A stretch of 48,864 nt of DNA, taken from the IMG/VR virus record IMGVR_UViG_3300025266_000002, positions 1 through 48,864 of that record; one strand, 5' to 3'. A program made the translations under genes and the position numbers. This stretch comes from a virus. Below, in pieces: positions 33,551 to 42,389 of this stretch. Position 1 is the stretch's first letter, and every line of letters starts with the position of its first letter. The notes beneath the pieces were generated by a model. The model saw only the letters and a list, made by a program, of their open reading frames with translations, ran no database searches and had not been told where the DNA came from.

Positions 33551-34378
33551 ATGTGTTTTGGCGGCGGCGGAAGCTCCCAATATAATTCATATTCATCTGG
33601 CGATTATGACCGGTGGAAAGCGGCGTTCGATCAGAAAGCCGCGATCGAGACGGCATTGGCCAAAGGCGAGATCGACCAGGCGACCGCCGACGCGCGGTTG
33701 GGCGAAGGCTCGACATACACGCACACTAATGTCTGGGGCGCCCCCATCACGACGAAAACCGGCACATCCGAGCTGGACTCGCTCGCCAACCGGGTAAAGC
33801 AAGACCCGTCGGGCGGCATGGAGCTGCGCGAGATCATGCGGCAGCACGACGTCGACCTTGGCCGCATCGGCATCGACAAGGCGTTCACGAGCTTCGACGA
33901 CGATTACTACAAAGGATACCAGGACGACTACGCCGGGTTTTACAACCCGCAGCTCGACCGCCAATTCGGCGAGGTGGTGGACAAGACGACATCCGCGCTC
34001 GCAGGGCGCGGGATGCTTGAATCGTCCGTCGGCGCGAACACGTACGCGGACCTGGGCCGTCAGCAGACCGAAGCGCGCACGAACATCGCCAACGAGGCGG
34101 TCGACGCATCCAACAAGCTGCGCGGCACGGTCGAAAACTCGAAATCCAGTCTTTACAGTTTGAATGAGGCGTCGGCCAACCCTCAAGCGGTCAACGCGCA
34201 GGCGATCGGTCAAGCGTCTGCGCTGGTGGCCCCGCCCACGTATGACCCACTCGGTCAGGTGTTTGCCAGCGCTCTTGGGTCACTGAGCAACTACCAATCC
34301 GCCCGGCAGAATTCGCCGACCAAGACCTACTCGAGCCCGTACTCATCGGGCTACGGCTCCGGAAAGGTGTATAACTGA
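33551..34378 (+). CDS. Internal virion protein (DNA ejection), first of the set
   Basis: A 275-aa protein starting MCFGGGGSS after GAGGC; the MCFGGGG start is common in podovirus internal proteins. It is Ser/Tyr/Ala-rich, with repeated aromatic residues (DDDYYKGYQDDYAGFYNP) and an Ala/Gln helical part (QQTEARTNIANEAVD). It probably forms part of the ejected core that builds a channel through the envelope. Overlaps the next start by one base. Confidence 0.72.
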   Translation: MCFGGGGSSQYNSYSSGDYDRWKAAFDQKAAIETALAKGEIDQATADARLGEGSTYTHTNVWGAPITTKTGTSELDSLANRVKQDPSGGMELREIMRQHDVDLGRIGIDKAFTSFDDDYYKGYQDDYAGFYNPQLDRQFGEVVDKTTSALAGRGMLESSVGANTYADLGRQQTEARTNIANEAVDASNKLRGTVENSKSSLYSLNEASANPQAVNAQAIGQASALVAPPTYDPLGQVFASALGSLSNYQSARQNSPTKTYSSPYSSGYGSGKVYN

Positions 34379-35064
34379 TGTGCACGGGTGTTGAACTTCT
34401 GATGCTGGCGGGCAGCGGCATGGGCATGGTCGGGTCAGGGATCCAGCAACGCGAAGCCAACGCGAACCAGGAACGAATGGCCGAAGCGCGGAACAACGAA
34501 CTGCGCCGCACGCTCGCCAAGAACGACGAGCTGGCGCAAAAGAGTCGCGAGGCATTCAACGAACGCCAGCAGAACACAACCGCCGACGCGTTGGCGCAAG
34601 ACCAGGAAGACGCGACGCAGAAACGCGACGACACGCTGCAGGAGGCAGTGGCCGAGACGCCAAGTCCGGTCGCGAACGTCAGCCTTTCCGGTTCCGCGCC
34701 ACAGGTTGTCCAGTCCGAGCTGGCTGGCCGCATGAAGGAAGCGATGTCGGACGGCAAGAAGCAGGCCCAAAACCTGTCCAAGTTGAACGGATACGGCGAC
34801 ACTTGGCTCAACCAGGGTTTTGCGGATGTCGAGACAGGGCGCGACATCGCGCAGGACGCCAACTTTGCATCGGGCAACCTCGCGATCATGCCCTACCAGC
34901 AGGATATTGCGGAAACAAGGGCGTACAAGCCCATCTCGCCGCTTGGCGGGCTGCTGCAGGGCGCGGGCAGCATGCTCGGTTCCTACGCGGGCGGCAGCGG
35001 CGGCCTGCCCAAGAAATCGCTAACCGACCCGTGGGCCGGGATGCGCAGCGCGAGCTACATCTGA
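34378..35064 (+). CDS. Internal virion protein, gp14-like
   Basis: A 228-aa protein. MCTGVELLMLAGSGMGMVGSG is a hydrophobic Gly-rich start, followed by a long charged helix (QREANANQERMAEARNNELRR, then KNDELAQKSREAFNERQQN), as in T7 gp14-type proteins that insert in the outer membrane during ejection. The C-terminus is Gly/Ser-rich (LQGAGSMLGSYAGGSGG). TGATG overlaps join it to both neighbours. Confidence 0.72.
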   Translation: MCTGVELLMLAGSGMGMVGSGIQQREANANQERMAEARNNELRRTLAKNDELAQKSREAFNERQQNTTADALAQDQEDATQKRDDTLQEAVAETPSPVANVSLSGSAPQVVQSELAGRMKEAMSDGKKQAQNLSKLNGYGDTWLNQGFADVETGRDIAQDANFASGNLAIMPYQQDIAETRAYKPISPLGGLLQGAGSMLGSYAGGSGGLPKKSLTDPWAGMRSASYI

Positions 35065-36503
35065 TGGTGAAAGTCTTCAACTCCTTCGGCGGCGACAACC
35101 CTATCGCGCAGACTTTGGATAGCCTGGGCAAACAGATGTTCGGCAACAACACTGCGAACGCGCTCAACAGCGAAAAGCTGTACGCAGCGCAGCGGGCCAA
35201 TCAGGAGACAGACAACCTGATGTCCCGCGCGGCGCAGATGGGCGTTCAATCCATGGCCGCCGACCCGGTGGCGCAGGCGTTGCTGATCGGGTCGGGGTAC
35301 GCTCCGAAGGATTTCGGGCAGATTGGCCTGATGGGTGCAGCGTCTGAGTTCGGCGCGGCGTCTCCGCAAGCACAGAACTGGCAGGTCGGCACGGGCCAAA
35401 GCTACAACAACACCGCGGACGCGTTCGGATCGAAACTCGCGGAGACCGCACGCAACAACAATATGGTCAGCTCAGATCGCCGGTACGGCGTGGATCAGAG
35501 CATCGGGCAGCAGCGCTACGAGTTCGACAACAAACCCGTCGGCGTGCTCGGCGCAGACATGCAGCCGACGTTCGGCGCGCAAGGCTCGCTTGCCGGCAGC
35601 GACATGCAGCCGATCATGTCGGACACGGACCGCAAAGGCACGCTGGTTGGCCAGCACTTCGGCGGCATGGGCGCGCTGCCAAGCGCAGAACAGAATTACA
35701 TGGGCGCGGACGGCAAGAGCCAGTCGCCAAAGAACTACGTCCTGCCGAACGGACAGAGCCTGATCACGTACGACGGCGTGACCGACGCGCAAACCGGCCA
35801 GCCGCTGCCTCCGGGCGGCGTGATCGGCACGGTACAGGGTGGCGCGAAAGACGTGGGGCTGACCAACTCGACGCAAAGCGGTGTCCAGCAAAACATCTTG
35901 GCGAACAACAAGTTCACCAATCTTCTTGAGATGACACGCGAAGCCGCGATGAAGGACCCGAACAACTTCGGCGTGCCCGGCTTTGTCAAGGGCATGGCGC
36001 AAGACTTGACGCAGATCACACAGGGGCTGGCGACCGGGTTCGGGTATCGGGACGCGCAGGAGTACCTGACGTCTGCGCAACGCGACATCGCACAGAGCGG
36101 CGTGGATCCGAACCTTTTGAGCGGCGTCTTCGACCCGAACCTCGACGAGCTGCGCACGCTGGCCGACCTGATGGTGTACTCGGCGGCCGAAGCCTTGGCC
36201 GGGCAGTCTGGCCGAAGCGTGTCTGACAAAGACGTGCAGTTCTTCAAATCGATCGTCGGCGATCCGCAGTCGTGGATCATGAACCAAGAGAAATACCTAG
36301 CCAAGATCAATCAGATTTCTCGTATCGTGGACATGAATCAGGGCACGCTGCAGGACGCACAGCAGAACGGCGCGGTGCCGTCTGCGGGGCCGCAGGCGCC
36401 TGCCGCGCCACAAGGCGGGCCAGTGGCCGGCACGGTTGAAGACGGTTTCGTGTTCAAGGGCGGCGACCCGGCTGATCCGGCCAACTGGCAGCAGGTGCAG
36501 TGA
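35064..36503 (+). CDS. Internal virion protein, gp15-like position
   Basis: A 479-aa, Gln/Asn/Gly-rich protein from ATG 35064; the longer frame upstream overlaps the previous gene and is rejected. The middle (LPNGQSLITYDGVTDAQTG) and the helical C-terminal half (FKSIVGDPQSWIMNQEKYLAKINQISRIV) fit an ejection protein. The last 45 residues end in a motif EDGFVFKGGDPADPANWQQV that recurs in phage structural proteins. Identity is inferred from order and composition. Confidence 0.7.
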   Translation: MVKVFNSFGGDNPIAQTLDSLGKQMFGNNTANALNSEKLYAAQRANQETDNLMSRAAQMGVQSMAADPVAQALLIGSGYAPKDFGQIGLMGAASEFGAASPQAQNWQVGTGQSYNNTADAFGSKLAETARNNNMVSSDRRYGVDQSIGQQRYEFDNKPVGVLGADMQPTFGAQGSLAGSDMQPIMSDTDRKGTLVGQHFGGMGALPSAEQNYMGADGKSQSPKNYVLPNGQSLITYDGVTDAQTGQPLPPGGVIGTVQGGAKDVGLTNSTQSGVQQNILANNKFTNLLEMTREAAMKDPNNFGVPGFVKGMAQDLTQITQGLATGFGYRDAQEYLTSAQRDIAQSGVDPNLLSGVFDPNLDELRTLADLMVYSAAEALAGQSGRSVSDKDVQFFKSIVGDPQSWIMNQEKYLAKINQISRIVDMNQGTLQDAQQNGAVPSAGPQAPAAPQGGPVAGTVEDGFVFKGGDPADPANWQQVQ

Positions 36504-39418
36504 TGGCAGGCCCTTGGGAGAAATACCAGCAGGCTCCGGCCGCGGCAGGCCCATGGCAGAAGTACCAGTCGGCCCCCGCCCCACAGGCAGCAGCGCCGCA
36601 GCCCGAAGACGTGCGCGGCGCAACAGGCGTGCCCGGTGGCGTCGCAGAAACCCCTGCCCCGGCGCCGCCAGCAGCTCCGGTCAATCAGGGTAACGACGCG
36701 CCGGTGTACGCCGCGCAGCAGACCAGCCGCGGCGTTGCCGATGTGCTTGGCGCTCCGGTCGATCTGATGTCAATGGCCGTCAACATGGGGCTGGTTGGTG
36801 CAGACAAGATGGCCGAGCTATTCGGCGGCAATCTCGACGCCCGCGTGCAGAACCCGATCGGTGGCTCGGACTGGATCGCGGACAAGGCGTCCAGCGCATA
36901 CGAAGGCATAGGCGGGCGCGTTGTGCCGCCCGAAGCTGTTTCGCCCGGTGTGCGGCTCGCTGGCGCCGGTGCGCGTGGCCTGTCCAGCGCGGTCATCCCC
37001 GGCATGGCGCTGGCGAGCAAGCCTGCGCAAGTCGCAGCGCAGGCCGGAAAAATGGGGTCCGTTGGCCGCGTCATGGCGCAGCCCTACGCATCCCGCCCCG
37101 GTTCGACGCTGGTGCACGATGCCGCGGCAGGTGTCGGCGCGGGCATGGGCGCTCAGAGCGTTGACGAGTATGCGCCTGAATCAGTGCAGGACTCATTCGC
37201 AGGGCCATTGCTCAAGGCGGGCGCGGCCCTTGCGGGCGGCGTGGGCGGCTCGGGCCTCGCCAGTGTGGCGGAAGGCTCTGCGCGTGGCGTCGGCAACATG
37301 GCGCGGAACATGGTCAAAGGTAAAGGCGACCCGAATGCGCCGGTCAACCCGGCCACAGGGCAACCGTTCACGCGCACAGAGATGGATCGTGCGGCCTACG
37401 TTGCGCAGCAGATGCCGACCGACAAGGCGCAGGCGCTCGACAACATCGACACCGGCGCGAAGGAATTCCGCCAGTTCGCCGGCGACAACGAGATGCCCAC
37501 GGTCGGCATGCTCGCCGACGACATCGGCATGGCCAGCCAAGAAAACGTGCTCCGTGCGCGTGACCCGCAGCGGTTCGCCGAACGGGACGCGGCACGCAGA
37601 TCGCTCGCAAGCCAGCGTGTCGATGCATCTGCGCCCCGCGGCGCGGACGGCCGCAATTTCACCAACGAGGCGGCCCGGCAGCACGACGACGCGTTGAGGG
37701 CCGCCAGTGCCCAGGTCGACGACGTTGCGGCCAGACAGGCCGCGGCACAGGCCGACGTACGTCGCCAGAACACAGACCTGGAAGCGTACCGGGCGCAACA
37801 GCCCGAAGCGTCCAGCGCCATGGCCAGCGACTACGAGGCGGCGCGCAAGGCTGCGCGGTCGCAGAAAAACGCTTTGTACGATGCTGCGGACCCGAAGACG
37901 CCGGTCGATGGCCGGTTCCTCGACGAGGCGGTCAAACGTATCGACGACGAGATGCCTGCGATGGAAAAGGCAGCCGGCGGTCCGTATTCCGTTATCGCGA
38001 ACCGGGTGCGCAACCGGCTCGCGAGCGAGGATCCGGTCACATATGGCGACCTGAAAGCGCTCCGCGCACAGATTTCCGAAGCAAGAAAGGCCGCGGTGTG
38101 GGCGTCGGGCCAATCCGTGGCCGGGTCCGGCGCGGATGTGCAGCGCCTCGATCAGCTCGGCAAGGTGGTTGACCATCTAACCGACAAGGTAAATCCGGAA
38201 GCCGCGCGCTTTTATAGCGAGGAATACGCCCCGCGGTTCAAGGAAGGCAAGTCGGGCGAATACGGCGCTGCGCTTGATCGCGCTGCGAGAACTGGTGGCG
38301 ACTCGTCAGCGACCCGCCCGAGCGAGTTCGGCGACAAGTTCTTGCGCAAGCCGGAAGACGCGGCGAGCCTGAAGAAGGCGGCGACCCCGATCCGCGGACC
38401 GAACGACAAAACAGCGCTGCCCGGCCCGGAAGCCAGCGGCCCGCCGACGGCTTCCAGGCCTGATCAGGCCACTGTCGCGAATGCGAAGAACTGGATGCTT
38501 GGCGATTTGGCCAAGTCTGGTGTGCTGACCGACGACGCCGGAATTCGCTTCGACAAATTCAAGCAGTGGGCCGACAAGAACCGCAAGACGATCGACCAGT
38601 TCCCGGAGATCGCGGAGACGGTGGATACCGAGTTGGCCAAGGCTCAGCGGGGCGGCGCGCTGTCCCGTCAGCTCGGCAAGGAAATTGCCGAAGCAAAAGC
38701 CGCCATGAAATCCACCGAAGCCGAAATGCGCTCGAGTGCGTTGCGCAACGCCATCGGCCGCAATCCGGCGAACGCCGTCGACGGTATCATGTCGAGCGGC
38801 GATCCGGAGAAGCAGATGGTCGAAATGGTCACGAGGCTATCCGGCAACAAGGACGCGACGGACGGGCTCAAGGCCGGTGTGCGTGACTGGATCAAAACCA
38901 AGGCCGGACTGACCAGCAAGATCGTCGGCGACCCCGACGCGGTGCGGCTTAGCCGGGCCAAGGTGGAAAATCTGTTTCAGAAGCACGAGAAGACGCTCGC
39001 CAGTGTCTACAGCCCCGACGAGATGAACGCGCTGCGCCAGGCGCACAAGCTGCTCGACGCCGAAGCGAAGTTGGACGTGCGGGCGACATCCGGTTCGAAC
39101 ACCTTCGACAAGATCAAGGCCGGCCAGAAGGCCAGCGCCACGCAGAACAAGCGGCTGATGGAAGCAGCGCTGAAGGCCAAGTTCGGCGTGCTCAAGGGCG
39201 GCGGCATCTTCCGAACGATGAACCTGTTCCTCGAATCGCTGCCTGACGGCAGTCGCGGCTTGGACGACATTCTGTTCGACATGCAGTTCAACCCGGACCT
39301 CGCCAAGCATTTGCTGACACGGCCGGTCAAGGACGTCGGCTCGCCGGACTGGAACTCGAAGCTCAACTCGCTCTTGGCGGTCGCGACAGGCGCCCGCGAG
39401 TCTGTGGGCGCGGACTAG
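36503..39418 (+). CDS. Large internal virion protein
   Basis: A 971-aa protein, the largest internal component. It begins with repeats GPWEKYQ and GPWQKYQ, a motif seen at the start of large podovirus internal proteins. Residues 70-250 are Gly/Ala-rich helices likely to contact membrane (AGVRLAGAGARGLSSAVIPGM type). The remainder is long charged helices (AEAKAAMKSTEAEMRSSALRN). No lytic transglycosylase motif of the T7 gp16 type is seen, so cell-wall cutting may fall to the M15 peptidase. Its stop overlaps the stop of the convergent gene by 4 bases, and there is no hairpin between them. Confidence 0.75.
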   Translation: MAGPWEKYQQAPAAAGPWQKYQSAPAPQAAAPQPEDVRGATGVPGGVAETPAPAPPAAPVNQGNDAPVYAAQQTSRGVADVLGAPVDLMSMAVNMGLVGADKMAELFGGNLDARVQNPIGGSDWIADKASSAYEGIGGRVVPPEAVSPGVRLAGAGARGLSSAVIPGMALASKPAQVAAQAGKMGSVGRVMAQPYASRPGSTLVHDAAAGVGAGMGAQSVDEYAPESVQDSFAGPLLKAGAALAGGVGGSGLASVAEGSARGVGNMARNMVKGKGDPNAPVNPATGQPFTRTEMDRAAYVAQQMPTDKAQALDNIDTGAKEFRQFAGDNEMPTVGMLADDIGMASQENVLRARDPQRFAERDAARRSLASQRVDASAPRGADGRNFTNEAARQHDDALRAASAQVDDVAARQAAAQADVRRQNTDLEAYRAQQPEASSAMASDYEAARKAARSQKNALYDAADPKTPVDGRFLDEAVKRIDDEMPAMEKAAGGPYSVIANRVRNRLASEDPVTYGDLKALRAQISEARKAAVWASGQSVAGSGADVQRLDQLGKVVDHLTDKVNPEAARFYSEEYAPRFKEGKSGEYGAALDRAARTGGDSSATRPSEFGDKFLRKPEDAASLKKAATPIRGPNDKTALPGPEASGPPTASRPDQATVANAKNWMLGDLAKSGVLTDDAGIRFDKFKQWADKNRKTIDQFPEIAETVDTELAKAQRGGALSRQLGKEIAEAKAAMKSTEAEMRSSALRNAIGRNPANAVDGIMSSGDPEKQMVEMVTRLSGNKDATDGLKAGVRDWIKTKAGLTSKIVGDPDAVRLSRAKVENLFQKHEKTLASVYSPDEMNALRQAHKLLDAEAKLDVRATSGSNTFDKIKAGQKASATQNKRLMEAALKAKFGVLKGGGIFRTMNLFLESLPDGSRGLDDILFDMQFNPDLAKHLLTRPVKDVGSPDWNSKLNSLLAVATGARESVGAD

Positions 39419-39672
39419 TCCTCCTGTTGTCGAGGCTTGACCTCAGTGTATCCACCAGGCCCGGCCAGCGCGGCAGCTATGCGCTGTGCTGCACCATAGT
39501 CGAAGCACTCCGCAATATTGTTCCCGTCATCAAGGATTGAATATTTGAAGCAGCAATGCGCGGTTTCAGATCCGTGGTGCAGCGCGATCCCCGTCAGATC
39601 TTCGGAGTTGTACGTCTGCCACGTAATCCCCTTGTCTCCGGTTCGCATGTATTCAAAGTCGCAATCGGACAT
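39415..39672 (-). CDS. Hypothetical small protein (85 aa)
   Basis: Start ATG 39672 chosen because AAGGAGCAACTC precedes it; in-frame ATG 39729 would add 19 residues and has GGAG 14 bases away. Reads MSDCDFEYMRTGDKGITWQ with two Cys-rich turns (HCCFKYS, ECFDYG). No family recognised. Confidence 0.65.
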   Translation of the reverse strand: MSDCDFEYMRTGDKGITWQTYNSEDLTGIALHHGSETAHCCFKYSILDDGNNIAECFDYGAAQRIAAALAGPGGYTEVKPRQQED

Positions 39673-39743
39673 GAGTTGCTCCTTATCCAGTCCTTGCGCC
39701 GTGGGATAAGCGCCAAAATCTGATGCCATGTCATCGGGAACTC

Positions 39744-39926
39744 CTATTGTTTGCGGTGATATTTCGCGACAAGATCGAGAAGCTGGCCATACGTCATATT
39801 GCCTGGGATGCAGTCACGGAGAGGCGCATCCCGAGTTATGGCGAGCGGCGCATTCATGTTCACGACCCGCGTGAAAGGGTCTACCGGGTCTTTGTCGTCG
39901 CCGCCAAGTTTGTAAGCTTGTGCCAT
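39744..39926 (-). CDS. Hypothetical small protein (60 aa)
   Basis: Starts MAQAYKLGGDDKDPVDPF with AGGAG nine bases upstream and ends NMTYGQLLDLVAKYHRKQ, probably a strand region and a final helix. It ends in CAATAGGAG, one of the repeated stop-plus-ribosome-site joints of this region. Confidence 0.65.
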   Translation of the reverse strand: MAQAYKLGGDDKDPVDPFTRVVNMNAPLAITRDAPLRDCIPGNMTYGQLLDLVAKYHRKQ

Positions 39927-39944
39927 CGTTCATTGCTCCTTCGA

Positions 39945-40121
39945 TTACGGTGTGAATGTCCCGCCGCAGGACTTGCATCGGTAGCCGTCAAAGACGGGGT
40001 CCGGGTGCGGCTCCCAATCCGGTTTCTTGCACGATCGCTCACGGCATGTGCGGATCATATAGCTTCGTGACATAGCCACTTCCATTTCAGCTTCATAAAG
40101 GTCATCTGCTGCATCGCCCAT
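39945..40121 (-). CDS. Small zinc-ribbon protein (58 aa)
   Basis: Two Cys pairs, CRERSC (26-31) and CKSC (49-52), frame a short beta region and would bind one zinc. Starts MGDAADDLYEAEMEVAM, an acidic helix. GGAGTGAACA precedes the ATG. Adjacent genes lie within 20 bases, in line with an operon. Confidence 0.65.
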   Translation of the reverse strand: MGDAADDLYEAEMEVAMSRSYMIRTCRERSCKKPDWEPHPDPVFDGYRCKSCGGTFTP

Positions 40122-40137
40122 TGTTCACTCCTTCGAT

Positions 40138-40338
40138 TTATGAGTGGCGGTCCAAGGCATCAACAATCCATTCTTCAGGTGGGCTGTTGTTTGCCTGTTC
40201 AAATTCGGCCCGCAGGTTGTCGCAATTTTCATGCGGGCTGCACCGGCCACCGCTCGCGCCGCAGCCATAGCCTCGGGTGATCATCCGGGGCATACCTTTC
40301 ACGAAGTACGCAAGCGGACATGTTGGGTCTTCGGTCAT
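40138..40338 (-). CDS. Hypothetical Cys-containing small protein (66 aa)
   Basis: Starts MTEDPTCPLAYFVKGMPRM with AACAGGAGC upstream, then GCGASGGRCSPHENC, a small Cys cluster that may bind metal. Similar cysteine-rich small proteins occur in phage accessory regions; no function known. Confidence 0.65.
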   Translation of the reverse strand: MTEDPTCPLAYFVKGMPRMITRGYGCGASGGRCSPHENCDNLRAEFEQANNSPPEEWIVDALDRHS

Positions 40339-40351
40339 GCCAGTGCTCCTG

Positions 40352-40795
40352 TTATTTGCGGGCGAACCGCGTTTTCAATTGGCCGCGCGACAGGCGCACC
40401 CCGGTTTCAATTTCGATGCGATCCGCCACCTGCTGCCGGGTCAGCGATCCATTGTCGTACAGCGCTTGCGCCCATTCCATCTTGTCGGCGGGGATCTCAC
40501 CCTTGAGCTTCGGCCCGCGCTTCTGCAACTCTTTCTGCGGCACATGAACCCTTGCGCCCGCTGCCTCAATGGCCTTGCGCATCTGGTTGGCTTTGGCTCC
40601 TGGGCCTAGATCACTCAACTGGATCATGACCACGACCACGCCGGGGCGGCACGTCGCCAGCATGGCGTTAAGCTCCATGCGGTCGGTGCTCTTGCTGTCA
40701 ATAAAGACCTTCCCCTTTTCAAACTCAAAGCCGAGCTTTCTAAGTTCGCGGTCGCTGCGATTGTACCCGTAGGCGATGTAAGCATCTTTTGTCAT
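40352..40795 (-). CDS. Resolvase/invertase-like protein with HTH, catalytically doubtful
   Basis: A 147-aa protein with the layout of small serine recombinases: AYIAYGYNRSDRELRKLG, VFIDSKSTDRMELNAML, GVVVVMIQLSDLGPG and a C-terminal HTH (DKMEWAQALYDNGSLTRQQVADRI). The nucleophile normally lies in YxRVS; here YNRSD has one residue fewer, and the second Arg motif (LDRLxR) reads LSDLGPG, so it is probably a regulator or a degenerate enzyme. It is the first gene of the leftward small cluster, facing the folded element at 40950. Confidence 0.65.
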   Translation of the reverse strand: MTKDAYIAYGYNRSDRELRKLGFEFEKGKVFIDSKSTDRMELNAMLATCRPGVVVVMIQLSDLGPGAKANQMRKAIEAAGARVHVPQKELQKRGPKLKGEIPADKMEWAQALYDNGSLTRQQVADRIEIETGVRLSRGQLKTRFARK

Positions 40796-40949
40796 GCGCC
40801 CGTTGTACGCTATTTATGTTCATATTTTCAATAGCACGATGTTTATGGTCGTGTCTATAATTATGTCGGCGTAATGCACGTATTAACTGTTGACTTATGC
40901 GCGAATTTCTGGCGGTATGGTTCTCAGAATAGAAATCATGCAAGGGACG

Positions 40950-41071
40950 ATGGGGTTCGGCGAGCGCTGCCGGAGCAATAGTAAGCGAGGCGCGGCCCAT
41001 TAGCGGGACAGCGATCCGGTCGGCCAACCGGAGCCAGATAAACGCCGCAAGCAGCGTTCACCGAACCCCAT
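40950..41071 (+). ncRNA. Candidate structured RNA or leader, 122 nt
   Basis: In the 299-bp divergent gap, ATGGGGTTCGG (from 40950) begins a 21-base arm that pairs with 41051-41071 (19 Watson-Crick pairs, one G-U, one mismatch). Inside, GCGGC (40992-40996) pairs with GCCGC (41044-41048), and TCCGGT (41015-41020) with ACCGGA (41027-41032) around CGGCCA. The nested, almost unbroken pairing resembles a riboswitch or small RNA, but no known class is recognised. The gene at 41095 follows with a normal ribosome site. TTGACT at about 40891 may be part of its promoter; the -10 is poor. Confidence 0.4.
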
Positions 41072-41094
41072 AAATCAAAAGGGAGACCAGCGAC

Positions 41095-41322
41095 ATGGAA
41101 GAGTCCAACCGCAAAGTCAGGATCGAGATGCATTTGATCGGTATCGAGCGCCAGCTCAAGACCAATGAGGCTTACGTGAAGGACGGCGGTGGCGATGTCA
41201 CAATGGCCGAAATTGGCAACTCCCATGTGCGAGATGCCATCGCAGAAATCCGCAAGGAATTGGCCGGCGAGGTGACGTATCCAGATCCGTTTCTGATGAT
41301 AAAGTCACCGGCATTTAACTAG
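41095..41322 (+). CDS. Hypothetical small protein (75 aa)
   Basis: Starts MEESNRKVRIEMHLIGIERQ with AAGGGAG upstream; helical and charged, ending YPDPFLMIKSPAFN. First gene of the rightward accessory set 41095-42710, whose genes are separated by 10-20 bases and share stop-plus-AGGGA joints. Unknown function. Confidence 0.7.
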   Translation: MEESNRKVRIEMHLIGIERQLKTNEAYVKDGGGDVTMAEIGNSHVRDAIAEIRKELAGEVTYPDPFLMIKSPAFN

Positions 41323-41343
41323 AACATTTAGGGGACGAACCCG

Positions 41344-41589
41344 ATGAGCATGATGCCGACTGGCGACAAGGGGCAGCGCTATGAAGTCAGCGCCACCGGA
41401 TACCCGCTGAAAGACGAGCCCTGCATCATCGGATGGGTGGACCAGATCGATGGTGCGAAGCGCATGGCGCTGAGTATCGCGAAGGCTCCCGGCTGCGTGT
41501 CTTGGACGATCCGCGATCGGTGGAACAAAACCCCGGAATGGCCGGGCGGAAAATACACTCAAATGGTTGGCGCGGGTGGTCTGCGCTAA
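41344..41589 (+). CDS. Hypothetical small protein (81 aa)
   Basis: Starts MSMMPTGDKGQRYEVSATGY after AGGGGACGAACC. A beta-rich protein (VSWTIRDRWNKTPEWPGGKY). Strand pattern suggests a small barrel. It ends next to the repeat joint AACAATAGGGACGATG. Confidence 0.7.
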   Translation: MSMMPTGDKGQRYEVSATGYPLKDEPCIIGWVDQIDGAKRMALSIAKAPGCVSWTIRDRWNKTPEWPGGKYTQMVGAGGLR

Positions 41590-41613
41590 CCGCAAACAAT
41601 AGGGACGATGACC

Positions 41614-41829
41614 ATGGGACAGAAGATTGACAAAGCTGCACTCGCTGTTGCGGTGAAGAAGACGGCGAAGCTTCGGGTTGAGGATGTCGGCGGGCGAAAA
41701 GAGCGCCCTGCCGAGACGGTCGCAAGCTGCCTCAATCGTGGCTTTGGCGACCTCGGATCGCCGGAAGGGATTGAGTACATTTTGCGCCACGCCATCAAGT
41801 ATTACTTGGCCGAAACCACCAACATCTAA
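41614..41829 (+). CDS. Hypothetical small protein (71 aa)
   Basis: ATG 41614 is preferred to ATG 41608 because AGGG is nine bases away. Reads MGQKIDKAALAVAVKKTAKL then VASCLNRGFGDLGSPEGIEYI and a helical end. No recognised family. Confidence 0.65.
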   Translation: MGQKIDKAALAVAVKKTAKLRVEDVGGRKERPAETVASCLNRGFGDLGSPEGIEYILRHAIKYYLAETTNI

Positions 41830-41841
41830 AGGACATCAGGC

Positions 41842-42189
41842 ATGACCAAATTCGCAACGCACGGCGTCTTGGGCGCATCAACCGGCATCCTCATGGGCGA
41901 CATCGGCGACCTCTACAAGGTCGTTTCGTTTCTGCTCGGGCGACCTGCTCACACGCATGACCTCGCCCACTACGGCAAGCGTGTCGCAGATGCTTTGATC
42001 ATCTGCCATCCCGAATTGCCAGACGATGCGCCCGATGGGACGTGGGAAAAGGTCCGCGATGCGTTCACCTCAAAATGGGGTGATGAAATGGAACTTGACC
42101 CGGCGCTTGACGCGGTCTTGGCCGACGACAGAAACCCCATCGAAACGCTCCGAGATATGGGCTTCGGTGGCAAGATCACAACTCTGTAA
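41842..42189 (+). CDS. Conserved phage protein (DUF7736-like, tentative)
   Basis: A 115-aa protein: ATHGVLGASTGILMGDIGDLYKVVSFLLGRPAHTHDL, then HPELPDDAPDGTWEKV. The arrangement of GILMGDIGDLY and a TH-x-L motif is familiar from accessory phage proteins. AAAGGACATC precedes the ATG. No known activity. Confidence 0.72.
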   Translation: MTKFATHGVLGASTGILMGDIGDLYKVVSFLLGRPAHTHDLAHYGKRVADALIICHPELPDDAPDGTWEKVRDAFTSKWGDEMELDPALDAVLADDRNPIETLRDMGFGGKITTL

Positions 42190-42206
42190 TTCAAGGGACC
42201 AAACCA

Positions 42207-42374
42207 ATGGCCGATGAACTAAAGACTATCGATGATCTGGTCGCTCTCGACCGTGACGACATGGTTGACGAGATCGAGGAAGTGATCTCAGAAAGCTTCG
42301 ATATCGATTGGACAGCGAGGGTAGGCGCGGAACGCATCGCGGACTACCTAATCAAGCTTTCAAAAACCGCGTAA
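42207..42374 (+). CDS. Hypothetical acidic protein (55 aa)
   Basis: Starts MADELKTIDDLVALDRDD and is strongly acidic throughout (VDEIEEVISESFDIDW). AAGGGACC precedes the ATG. It may be a small inhibitor or DNA mimic by charge, but that is only a possibility. Confidence 0.6.
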   Translation: MADELKTIDDLVALDRDDMVDEIEEVISESFDIDWTARVGAERIADYLIKLSKTA

Positions 42375-42389
42375 CAATAGGGAAGTCCG

